The notes under the pieces were generated by a model. The model searched no databases, was not told the DNA's origin, and saw only the letters and a list, made by a program, of their open reading frames with translations. Shown one piece after another: positions 1 to 6,467 of a stretch of 8,525 nucleotides of DNA. The position numbers were made by a program, and so were the translations under genes. The stretch is from Chlamydiota bacterium. GTDB lineage: Bacteria; Chlamydiota; Chlamydiia; Chlamydiales; Criblamydiaceae. How positions within the stretch are numbered: the first letter of the stretch is position 1; each line of letters begins with the position of its first letter. The stretch covers positions 1 to 8,525 of the forward strand of contig JAJFMC010000103.1 in assembly GCA_021772365.1 (NCBI GenBank). The letters are read 5' to 3'.

Positions 1-480
1 CGTCACCCCGGCATGGTATGTCTCTTCAACAGCAAACTGTGCTTTTTTTGCATCATGCCGGCGTGTCAGTAATTGTAACTCGCCATCATCAAGAGACTGA
101 ACACCCATACTTATTCGATTCACACCGGCATCACGATATTGAGAAATTAGAGAGCGTGTAACATCTTCAGGGTTGATTTCTAGAGTGACTTCCACCTCTT
201 CAGGAAAAGAGTGTTTGATCCACCCAAGAATCCTATCCACTCGATCAGGACCAAAAAGGGAAGGGGTTCCGCCACCAAAATAGATTGATTTGAGTTGAAA
301 ATAACTTGGTGTTTTTTGAAGCAGATTGTTCCACTCAAGCTTCAATGCTTCAAGGAGCAGGGTTTTATGCTGCTCCTTGTCTGGGATGACATAGAAATGG
401 CAGTAATCGCATTTCCTCTTACAAAAAGGGATATGTAGGTAAATACTGAACTCGTTGGGTTCAGAAAGATTGATTACCAT
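1..480 (-). CDS. hemW: HemW-like radical SAM protein (haem chaperone / coproporphyrinogen III oxidase-like), N-terminal part, cut by window edge
   Basis: My own translation of the minus strand from the ATG at 480-478 stays open for 160 codons to base 1, so only the N-terminal ~40% of a protein of usual length about 370-390 aa is seen. It shows the radical SAM cluster motif C20-x3-C24-x2-C27 followed by H28-F29 (CKRKCDYCHF), where HemW has an aromatic residue instead of the fourth Cys of true HemN. It also has YFGGGTPS (67-74, SAM-binding GGGTP), EINPE (101-105) and GVNRISMGVQS (119-129), all typical of the HemN/HemW family. Family knowledge: HemW binds a 4Fe-4S cluster, SAM and haem, and acts as a haem chaperone for respiratory enzymes; many genomes mislabel it as oxygen-independent coproporphyrinogen oxidase. 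The start overlaps the stop of the upstream gene (ATGGTAA, 480-474), implying one transcript and translational coupling. No clear Shine-Dalgarno precedes it. HemN versus HemW cannot be fully settled without the C-terminus. Confidence 0.88.
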   Translation of the reverse strand, partial: MVINLSEPNEFSIYLHIPFCKRKCDYCHFYVIPDKEQHKTLLLEALKLEWNNLLQKTPSYFQLKSIYFGGGTPSLFGPDRVDRILGWIKHSFPEEVEVTLEINPEDVTRSLISQYRDAGVNRISMGVQSLDDGELQLLTRRHDAKKAQFAVEETYHAGVT

Positions 481-956
481 TCATTTGCATCAGGATCGAT
501 GATGTCTTTAAAACCTCTACGCCACCTGCTTCTTTCGCTAAAGAATGACTCTTCATCCTCTTCAACTACTGTGGTCGTTTCTGTTTTCTCATCATCATCC
601 TCACGCTCTTCGATGATCGAGGAGTCGCCTTCCGTTGCTTCTGTCTCCATATCGAATGATGTTTCTGAAACACCAGCAGAAGACTCGTGAATATCAATAT
701 CCGGAATCGTAGGCATTTCTGTGTAAGGAGATCTCGCTTGCTGACGCTTAGGTGCTGCATACTCCCCAGCATCTCCACTTTCCTTGAGGAATTGAAGCCT
801 TTCTTTTTCTTCTTCTATCTTCGCTTTGATTGTTCGAATTTCTTCGGTATGTCTGTCAATATCATTTTTGGGAACTAAGCCTAGTTTCAACCATTGCTCT
901 AGGTCTGAAAGTTCTTGTTCAAGTTTTTTGAGTCTTTCGCTCTTAATCTGTCTCAT
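474..956 (-). CDS. Conserved hypothetical coiled-coil/acidic protein upstream of hemW (possible CT053-like)
   Basis: This 160-aa protein has a strongly helical, charged N-terminal half (about residues 1-62, with heptad-like Leu/Ile and E/K spacing) that predicts a short coiled coil. It includes the stretch WLKLGLVPKNDIDRH (22-36). The middle (about 68-100) is proline-rich and disordered, an acidic tract follows (about 107-136, many D/E), and the C-terminus is aromatic/basic (SRWRRGFKDIIDPDANEW). No signal peptide or membrane segment is visible. Its stop codon overlaps the hemW start by seven bases. In C. trachomatis I recall a small protein, CT053, encoded immediately upstream of hemN_1 (CT052) and reported as a candidate type III secretion substrate. 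Size, position and layout here fit an orthologue, but that is from memory and was not checked by alignment. No enzymatic motif is seen and the function is unknown. The ATG at 956 is the only start keeping the full coiled coil; a weak AGAG lies just upstream. Confidence 0.8.
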   Translation of the reverse strand: MRQIKSERLKKLEQELSDLEQWLKLGLVPKNDIDRHTEEIRTIKAKIEEEKERLQFLKESGDAGEYAAPKRQQARSPYTEMPTIPDIDIHESSAGVSETSFDMETEATEGDSSIIEEREDDDEKTETTTVVEEDEESFFSERSRWRRGFKDIIDPDANEW

Positions 957-1126
957 TCGTTACTCTATCGTTTCAAAGCTATTAACAGCTTGTTTGGTTA
1001 GCATTAGGAACTACGGGCAAAACGTTGATAATAGCATTACCTGTTGGCTTGAGGTATAGCTTTCAAGTCGCGTTGCATGTATTCCTTGAGATCGAAAACT
1101 TAAGGAGAATCTAACCCCTCGGTCCG

Positions 1127-1151
1127 ATCCTATTAATATTTTTATTAGGAT
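1127..1151. repeat. Weak inverted repeat followed by a T-run
   Basis: ATCCTA (1127-1132) and TAGGAT (1146-1151) are perfect 6-base inverted arms around a 13-base AT-only loop. On the plus strand a run of seven T follows at 1156-1162, giving a terminator-like outline. No plus-strand gene ends here, however, and the stem is short and AT-rich, so a terminator role is doubtful. Confidence 0.3.
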
Positions 1152-1210
1152 ACAAGTTTTTTTCTCTCAACACACAAATGGCTAATAAACTTGCTCTATT
1201 CCTATCCGTT

Positions 1211-1263
1211 TACAGTTTGTTACCTTCTTAACATTCTGGTGTTTAGGTGGTAACGTAACTGTG
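1211..1263. repeat. Imperfect 14-base inverted repeat (hairpin) in spacer
   Basis: The left arm 1211-1224 (TACAGTTTGTTACC) pairs with 1249-1263 (GGTAACGTAACTGTG) over about 14 pairs, including two G-T wobbles and one bulged T, with a 24-base loop. The core GTTACC/GGTAAC is perfect. It is not followed by a T-run on either strand, so it is not a standard intrinsic terminator. It lies about 130 bases beyond the ccsA-like stop and about 255 bases upstream of the 160-aa gene. It could be an mRNA 3' stabiliser, a leader hairpin or a protein-binding site; nothing in the sequence decides between these. Confidence 0.45.
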
Positions 1264-1351
1264 CTATTTAAGTGTGTACTACCTAGTGATTTACAACTTT
1301 AGTTTCATCAGGCGATGATTTAACTAAGCAAATGATATTCTCAAAGCAAAT

Positions 1352-1374
1352 CCCAAATCTTCAATTTGTTTGGG
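1352..1374 (-). terminator. Candidate 3' hairpin of the ccsA-like gene (weak)
   Basis: CCCAAA (1352-1357) and TTTGGG (1369-1374) form a perfect 6-base stem with an 11-base loop, about 20 bases after the ccsA-like stop codon (1396-1394, TAG on the minus strand). An alternative overlapping stem, CAAAT (1354-1358) with ATTTG (1364-1368), competes with it. Downstream on the minus strand the sequence is only moderately T-rich (ATTTGCTTTG), so termination efficiency would be low. It is called from position and stem symmetry only. Confidence 0.33.
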
Positions 1375-1393
1375 TCTAAAATCATCCTTATAA

Positions 1394-3379
1394 CTATGGA
1401 GTTCTAAGTCCACTAGAAGGTCGTTTAGCATACCGAACTGCTGAGTTTATTGCTAGAAAAATTGTTTCAAAAATTAGATAAAGATAAAATAGATTCTCAC
1501 CGCCATTACCAAAACCATAGCTATGTAATCCCGTCCCCAAAATATAATTCACTCCATACCAAGTGAATGCAATAACCATCAGACCAATCACCGAGCCAAC
1601 AGCGATTCCATAATTTTTCAACACTCCAAAATAATGTCCATGAACGATGATTAGATATGTGCAGCATGAAATGAATGCCCAAGATTCTTTGGGATCCCAA
1701 TCCCAAAACCTGCCCCAGCTTTGTGCTGCCCATACGCCACCCAGAATAGTGCCGGGAATGAGTAACGCTAATCCTAAGAACATGGACTGTAAAATAAGCT
1801 TGCTCAGCAAGGTGTTAATTGATGGCTGAGGTGATTTTTTGTAGGAATACAGCAAATATACGTGTCCTATAACGCCTGCAAGGAGAAATGCACCATAGCT
1901 ACCGACGACCATAAGAACGTGGATTGTTAGCCAGAATTGTGAGTTGAGGACTGCCTGTACGTTTTCAAGTGGAGGGTGTAATCCGCATAACTTAAGAATG
2001 AGAAAGAGAATAGTAGCAGCTGCGCTTGCGCAAATTAAAGGGATTTTTGAGTGATAGACATAAGAAAGGGCTGCTCCTGCAAGCACTGAAACCCAAGGAA
2101 CAAATAGCACGGTTTCAGTCATGTTCGAGACTGGCGGTCTTGCAAGGATGTAACTGCGTAACAATAGGGTCATTGTATGAAGGAAAAAGGTGATCAATAA
2201 TGGAATGTATACCCAAACTGGTTTAAAGGGGAGCAGCAAGACCAAGATCGAAAATGAATAACAGACGATGAGAATTAGTGTCCAAGGGATGCTACTATAT
2301 AAACTTTCAAGACTGAGTTTGAATGTTGATGGAAAAAAAAGTGGGCCGTTAGCTGTATGTCCATAGGGGATTTTTGTAATTGTGGTGTAGCTACTGTTTA
2401 GGGTATTAGCAAGAGTTGATGCTTCCTCAAGGAACGACTCATTAAATAGAGAAGATTTTAAATTAACGTAGGCATTCCTAATCAGTTCGAAATGTTCATC
2501 GGTGTAAGTGGTGAAATTTTTAATTGGCATTAGAGCGTCAGAGGTTTCATCGTAAACCTGAAGGCTGATACTTTGAAGGGGGTGCCATATCTCGGGAGAG
2601 TTTTTATCTGGAAGCATGTAAAATGAAGGGGCTACGTTCGCAAGTCTTAGTTGTAAAGGGTGTTTTTGATTTAAAATATTCCCTATGCTTTTCGGGGAAA
2701 CGCCTTTTGATCGGAGGTTATGGTATTCTTTCAGATAAGGGTCAGGGGTTCTGTGTGCTTCGACAATTGCTATCGATCGTAAAAGAGAGAGCGAATTGTC
2801 ACTTAGCTTCTTGTACGATTTTTGTTGTTCTGGTGAAACAGAAAACTGTTGCCCTTTTTTGAGGTGATTCCAGGGGTTTTGAGCAGGAACCTCTTGGATT
2901 GTGATGGTGTTGTTAGAGAATCGGATTTTAAGATTTGGATGAAGAGCAGCTAACGTTAACTTACTTTTACCCTGTTGATGGTACGTTTCCCAAAAATGAC
3001 TAATGATAACCGGTTCGATAAATTTGATATTCGTTTTCGTGTCTTCTTGTATTTTTTGAATTAAGCTGTCGTAGGAAATTTTTGGGCTGGTTATTTGTAG
3101 GGTGTTCCTGATTGCTTTATTTTTTACAAGAAAGTGTAGAGAGGGTGGGAGGTCTTCATGACCCAGCAAATGGAGGAACAGTGCTTGTTTTAAGGTGTTG
3201 CTGGATAACTCAATATGATTACTTGTAAGGAAATGTTTGGAGTACACACCTAAAGGGATGTAGCGACCTTCATGCAAGGTTGGTGTAGCTTTTAAGGGAG
3301 AAAAATCCCCATCACCTGCTTGAAGATATTGGACGATAACGCTCATTGTTAGTATGAAGATGGTGAAAATCGATCGCAT
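1394..3379 (-). CDS. CcsA-type cytochrome c assembly protein with long extracytoplasmic N-terminal domain
   Basis: A 661-aa membrane protein of the CcsA/CcmC/CcmF haem-handling superfamily (system II cytochrome c biogenesis), which moves haem across the inner membrane for attachment to apocytochrome c. Residues about 4-21 form a signal anchor. Residues about 22-360 are a soluble, presumably periplasmic domain starting with EGRYIPLGVYSKHF (37-50), resembling the GRxxPLxxYA segment I associate with fused CcsA proteins of Bacteroidetes/Planctomycetes. From about 363 to 648 there are roughly eight transmembrane helices. The WWD motif WGRFWDWDPKESW (555-567) is complete. Candidate haem-ligand histidines are H401, H487, H580 and H619 (in GLHSYG), flanking the WWD as in the family. 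This is too short for a full ResB-CcsA fusion (about 900+ aa); ResB is not seen. It is divergent from the effector-like pair and co-directional with the hemW operon. The upstream ribosome site is weak (GGAAA). CcsA-family assignment is firm; the exact role of the N-terminal domain is inferred. Confidence 0.9.
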   Translation of the reverse strand: MRSIFTIFILTMSVIVQYLQAGDGDFSPLKATPTLHEGRYIPLGVYSKHFLTSNHIELSSNTLKQALFLHLLGHEDLPPSLHFLVKNKAIRNTLQITSPKISYDSLIQKIQEDTKTNIKFIEPVIISHFWETYHQQGKSKLTLAALHPNLKIRFSNNTITIQEVPAQNPWNHLKKGQQFSVSPEQQKSYKKLSDNSLSLLRSIAIVEAHRTPDPYLKEYHNLRSKGVSPKSIGNILNQKHPLQLRLANVAPSFYMLPDKNSPEIWHPLQSISLQVYDETSDALMPIKNFTTYTDEHFELIRNAYVNLKSSLFNESFLEEASTLANTLNSSYTTITKIPYGHTANGPLFFPSTFKLSLESLYSSIPWTLILIVCYSFSILVLLLPFKPVWVYIPLLITFFLHTMTLLLRSYILARPPVSNMTETVLFVPWVSVLAGAALSYVYHSKIPLICASAAATILFLILKLCGLHPPLENVQAVLNSQFWLTIHVLMVVGSYGAFLLAGVIGHVYLLYSYKKSPQPSINTLLSKLILQSMFLGLALLIPGTILGGVWAAQSWGRFWDWDPKESWAFISCCTYLIIVHGHYFGVLKNYGIAVGSVIGLMVIAFTWYGVNYILGTGLHSYGFGNGGENLFYLYLIFETIFLAINSAVRYAKRPSSGLRTP

Positions 3380-3561
3380 AGAAGTATTTCCATTGATTAG
3401 ATTTCTCTATACTAGATGAAGGTTTGGTTTTCTGCTAGATTTATGCCAAGAATTTGTCTTGAGAATAAAAGATTTGATAAGTATCTGTGTAAGTATATAA
3501 AAAAAATGAGGAGGGCTCTATACCCAAATAGGTTCAGATTTCCTTGCTAACAGTCTGGAAA

Positions 3562-3589
3562 TTGATTTGTTTCAAGCTGGTCATATAAT
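3562..3589 (+). promoter_or_regulatory. Sigma70/sigma66-like promoter for the 471-aa gene
   Basis: The -35 box TTGATT (3562-3567) and a perfect -10 TATAAT (3584-3589) are separated by 16 bases. Transcription would begin near 3596, giving a leader of about 50 bases before the ATG at 3648. This is the best promoter-like sequence in the window. No operator repeat overlaps it. An isolated AGGAGGG at about 3510 upstream precedes no usable reading frame. Confidence 0.6.
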
Positions 3590-3631
3590 TTCATTATCAG
3601 TATAAAAGCCTAAACATTGTGCAATTCTTTT

Positions 3632-3639
3632 AAAGAGGG
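3632..3639 (+). promoter_or_regulatory. Ribosome binding site of the 471-aa gene
   Basis: The purine run AAAGAGGG ends eight bases before the ATG at 3648, an ideal Shine-Dalgarno spacing. It supports that ATG as the true start. Confidence 0.7.
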
Positions 3640-3647
3640 TAGGCCTC

Positions 3648-5063
3648 ATGACTATAAGCTCAGATTCATATCAGAGTATACCTGCACCGGTGGTCAGGAG
3701 TAACTTAGAATTACTAGGAACTTTTGAGAAAGGAGAGAAGCCCATCACTCGTGGGGTGACCTTACTTAAAGAAGACCGGTATATTCCTACAATCCGCAGA
3801 GCTTGGGAAGGGGCATTTGACTCTCAGGTCATCGTAAACACTTTCCGCTCAGCTAGAGATATTTGTGAAAAGGCGAAAAACCCCTATTTATTTGAACGTC
3901 CTGAAGATTTAATGAGGGAGGCAAAAGGTATTCAGAGGGTCGTTATTAAATCACTACAAGGGCTTAAAATGATAGAAAATAGCTATCGTAAAGAAGCTGA
4001 AATCGTCTATTTCAATGCAGAAAAAAAACTACTTACTGCTAACAAATTGAAGAGAGTATACGAGACCTATCACCCAATATTCACACCACGAAAACGCTCT
4101 GTATCTGCACTGATATCTGTGTTTGATGATGGTAAATCTGCCAAACATAACACTGTTAAAAGCAGTCATTCTCGAGAAAAGAAGGAGAGGCAAAAGGTCT
4201 CTGCAAGGCAATTCTGGCAAAAGCAAGAACAGAAAAAACCTGAACAACCTGCCAGAAAACGTTCCCAGAAGGAAAAAATAAAAACTCCAGAACAGCGAAG
4301 CAATACCGTATTTGATGACTCTTCAGTCGAAAGCCATTACGCTTTATCAACTATCAATAAACAATCTGAGCCACCTCCCTCTCCTCCTCCACTCAAAATA
4401 AGCGTTAAAAAAAGACGTGTCACCACGATCTTACGACGCATGGCTCAAGAGACACTCGATAAAGTAAGGCTTAGAAGAAAAAAGAAGAAGAAACCCTACA
4501 AAGAAAAGTCTTTCATTAGAACCTACACACAGGGTAGTAATAAGACTGAAGGATCTATGAGTGATGAGCTTAAAGCTATCTTTGCTGAAAAATCTAATGA
4601 AATATCTAGGCAATATGAATACTTTGATAGCTATCAAGAAGACCTGAAAAAAAGAAAACTTCAGAAAGGAAAACAAGCGCAAGTTCAATGTTTTGATTTG
4701 AACTTACTTTCTCGTGTTGTGGACAATTACGACGAACCTCCAAGTGATGATGTTTCGGATGGATCAAGCCATAATAGCTGGAACGACCGTGACGAAGACG
4801 TGATGTCTATGAGAAGAGAGGTGATTTATAAGGCGCAATCTCGCCCATTAAGTCGCTCGATCTCTGTCTATCCCGGTACTCTTCACAAGAATAAAAAAAC
4901 CCATCAGATAGTAGAAATCAAACCTTCTTCGATGGACGATAACTTCATTGAAAGGTTAAAACAAATTCGTACTTTCACAGAGTATAGCGACTCAGGTGAG
5001 GATCGAACAGAAGATGACTACTTTTCTGATGAAGATCCATTCGGTGAAGATATACTGAAGTGA
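3648..5063 (+). CDS. Putative secreted effector-like protein, highly charged and proline/acid-rich (471 aa), family not recognised
   Basis: Not recognised as a named family. Residues about 1-145 look folded and mostly helical. The rest is low-complexity: basic/polar linker (150-240), proline run PPPSPPPLK (242-250), a basic helix-rich segment ending in seven K/R (about 253-282), a possible helix SDELKAIFAEKSNEISRQ (305-322), and an acidic C-terminus (about 447-468) ending SDEDPFGEDILK. A short motif recurs: SVFDDGKSA (157-165) and TVFDDSSVE (220-228), matching LFDDGGN near the start of the next protein. There is no signal peptide or membrane helix, consistent with a cytosolic protein or a type III secretion substrate exported by an uncleaved N-terminus rich in Ser/Ile (MTISSDSYQSIPAP). 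It has its own promoter and ribosome site and is co-directional with the 400-aa gene 159 bases downstream. Function unknown; a host-targeted effector is inferred from composition and context, and a chlamydial structural protein is the main alternative. Confidence 0.8.
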   Translation: MTISSDSYQSIPAPVVRSNLELLGTFEKGEKPITRGVTLLKEDRYIPTIRRAWEGAFDSQVIVNTFRSARDICEKAKNPYLFERPEDLMREAKGIQRVVIKSLQGLKMIENSYRKEAEIVYFNAEKKLLTANKLKRVYETYHPIFTPRKRSVSALISVFDDGKSAKHNTVKSSHSREKKERQKVSARQFWQKQEQKKPEQPARKRSQKEKIKTPEQRSNTVFDDSSVESHYALSTINKQSEPPPSPPPLKISVKKRRVTTILRRMAQETLDKVRLRRKKKKKPYKEKSFIRTYTQGSNKTEGSMSDELKAIFAEKSNEISRQYEYFDSYQEDLKKRKLQKGKQAQVQCFDLNLLSRVVDNYDEPPSDDVSDGSSHNSWNDRDEDVMSMRREVIYKAQSRPLSRSISVYPGTLHKNKKTHQIVEIKPSSMDDNFIERLKQIRTFTEYSDSGEDRTEDDYFSDEDPFGEDILK

Positions 5064-5208
5064 ACTCAAACAACCTGAATATTTGGGCTGCTTAAAAAAA
5101 TTAAAAAAAAGAATACGCGTCGTCTTTCACTAAAAACTTATCTTATCTTTAATTTAAGTTAACATTCACGCTCTACTATGGGCCTCGTTAATCAAATAAA
5201 TATAAGTT

Positions 5209-5214
5209 AAGAGG
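5209..5214 (+). promoter_or_regulatory. Ribosome binding site of the 400-aa gene
   Basis: AAGAGG lies eight bases before the ATG at 5223 and fixes that start. The 159-base gap before this gene has no convincing terminator for the upstream gene. A TTTAAT at 5148-5153 could serve as a -10 box but lacks a good -35, so separate transcription is possible but not shown. Confidence 0.6.
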
Positions 5215-5222
5215 TTCCCAAA

Positions 5223-6425
5223 ATGAACATACAATCAATGAAATTATTCGATGATGGTGGCAATCTAACGAGTGAAAAGCTCATAGGTTTCAGAAATAAA
5301 TTACGACCTGTGGGCGCTGTACAGAAAACACAAGAGGCCACGGCTCCTGTTATTGAAAGTATCCAGAAAGCAGAAGAAAAGAAAGTACAGGTTAAAATCT
5401 ACCACAAGCCCCTTCGTGGAAAACCGCAAGCTAAAAAACGTGCTCCTCTCCCTAAAGTATATGTGAATCGTCCTTTACCTACTCCCTCTGCAAAAAATGA
5501 AGTTGATAGAAAAGGCGAAGAAAAGCGTGTAAGTACTGAAAAGAAAAATTTGACTGATAAGAGGGTTATTAAAGAGGTCAAAGCAAAAAAGCCAGGATTT
5601 TTTACTCGATCCGTTCACGCAATCGGTAACTTCGCGAAAAAGGTGTTTTATGGAATCAAAGATTTTTTTGAAGCGGTCTTCGGAAAACTATTCGGACGTG
5701 TGACAAAAATAAAAGTTGGCGGTAAAGAAATAACTTTTGATGGACATACTCCCTCAAAAATGAAGAGTGCTGCTAGTTTGAAAGTTGATCTTGATCCCGT
5801 AGCGGCAAATGCTTTTAAAGGGATTACTACTTTAGGAACTATTGCGGCAAATACCCTTCCACCATCAGCACCACCGTTACCAAGCGATGGGGTAATTCCT
5901 GTTAAAGGCTGGAGGAAAGATCCAAAAGTCGAAGAGAAGAAATCTGAAAAGCAAACAACAGCTTTGAGTATTAAAGAAATTGTGGAAAAAAGACGTTTAG
6001 AACTAGAACAACCGCAAAATGCTATGTTTGATCACCTTTCTAGTGGATTAGCAGAGTTGAGAAATGCTTCACACCACGATGACAGTGATGACACAGACGA
6101 TGATGATTCATTTTTCGAAGTCACTTTCACTAGAGAAGATGGCAAAAAGACAGATTTAACTTTTGATGGTGAAAAAACTGTCGCAATCAAAACAGAGATT
6201 GTTGATAGAAAATCGAGAGTGTATACTGGTTTAAGTAAAAAACAAGGCACGACTGAAGAGGCAAAACATATTAATAACAACGTTCTCGAACAAGCAATGA
6301 ATAAATTGAAAAAAGTTGAAAAAAAAGATCACCAAATGAAAAAAAATGATCAGATGAAGATGATCGATTTATTTTTTGCTAGTATCATGAGAAATGCTCC
6401 ACACCTTTTGCAAGACGACGAATAG
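5223..6425 (+). CDS. Putative secreted effector-like protein with proline-rich, WH2-like and acidic segments (400 aa), family not recognised
   Basis: Not recognised as a named family. In order: N-terminal segment containing KLFDDGGN (7-14); basic, proline-containing region with APLPKVYVNRPLPTP (74-88), similar to SH3-ligand sequences; amphipathic aromatic region (about 125-160, many F/K); IKVGGKEITFDG (163-174); proline-rich TLPPSAPPLP (211-220); a segment NAMFDHLSSGLAELRNA (266-282) that resembles a WH2 actin-binding motif with one extra residue before the L-R; an acidic tract (285-295, almost all D); then DGKKTDLTFDG (306-316), echoing the earlier GGKEITFDG; and a charged helical C-terminus. 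No signal peptide or transmembrane helix is clear, although the 125-160 stretch could bind membranes. Polyproline, WH2 and acidic order recalls host nucleation-promoting factors. That function is a hypothesis only. It probably forms a functional pair with the upstream 471-aa gene, sharing the FDD(G) motif and composition. Confidence 0.8.
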   Translation: MNIQSMKLFDDGGNLTSEKLIGFRNKLRPVGAVQKTQEATAPVIESIQKAEEKKVQVKIYHKPLRGKPQAKKRAPLPKVYVNRPLPTPSAKNEVDRKGEEKRVSTEKKNLTDKRVIKEVKAKKPGFFTRSVHAIGNFAKKVFYGIKDFFEAVFGKLFGRVTKIKVGGKEITFDGHTPSKMKSAASLKVDLDPVAANAFKGITTLGTIAANTLPPSAPPLPSDGVIPVKGWRKDPKVEEKKSEKQTTALSIKEIVEKRRLELEQPQNAMFDHLSSGLAELRNASHHDDSDDTDDDDSFFEVTFTREDGKKTDLTFDGEKTVAIKTEIVDRKSRVYTGLSKKQGTTEEAKHINNNVLEQAMNKLKKVEKKDHQMKKNDQMKMIDLFFASIMRNAPHLLQDDE

Positions 6426-6467
6426 CTTACGTATTGTTCATGAACGAAATGCCTATTTTTACGTAAG
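6426..6467. repeat. Nested palindrome directly after the 400-aa gene
   Basis: CTTACGTA (6426-6433) and TACGTAAG (6460-6467) are perfect 8-base inverted arms, starting immediately after the TAG stop. The 26-base loop itself contains the 10-base palindrome GTTCATGAAC (6436-6445). No T-run follows, so this is not a classical intrinsic terminator. It may still act as a 3' end hairpin protecting the mRNA, or be a protein-binding or insertion-related site. Confidence 0.5.

Larger units (their letters stand above)
957..1393. other. Non-coding spacer between ccsA-like gene and the hemW operon
   Basis: About 437 bases without a convincing gene on either strand; frames are short and broken. It must contain the promoter of the 160-aa/hemW operon, but I found no -35/-10 pair on the minus strand good enough to report. 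It does hold several inverted repeats, the best of which are listed separately (1127-1151, 1211-1263, 1352-1374), plus two small ones: AAGCT/AGCTT at 976-980/987-991 and TCATC/GATGA at 1305-1309/1314-1318. In Chlamydia trachomatis the corresponding position upstream of CT053 is occupied by sucA (recalled, not checked). Here sucA is absent and a cytochrome assembly gene lies instead. Confidence 0.6.

Noticed and set aside
499..1059. Several plus-strand reading frames (499-690, 687-878, 826-1059)
   Set aside because: They lie antisense to the 160-aa gene or in its upstream spacer, show serine/leucine-rich shadow composition and lack ribosome sites.
957..1393. tRNA or known riboswitch in the spacer
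   Set aside because: No cloverleaf with a matching acceptor stem and T-loop, and no riboswitch core I recognise; only simple hairpins are seen.
2623..2862. Plus-strand 79-codon frame inside the ccsA-like gene
   Set aside because: Fully antisense to a well-supported gene, with no motif or start signal.
3648..5063. WH2 motif at ILRRMAQETLDKV (261-273) of the 471-aa protein
   Set aside because: The conserved Gly is missing and the linker is too short; the match is no better than expected for a basic amphipathic helix.
5064..5222. Intrinsic terminator and separate promoter between the two effector-like genes
   Set aside because: The only stem (CAACC/GGGCTG region) is mismatched and followed by A-runs rather than T-runs; the best -10 (TTTAAT) lacks a -35 box.
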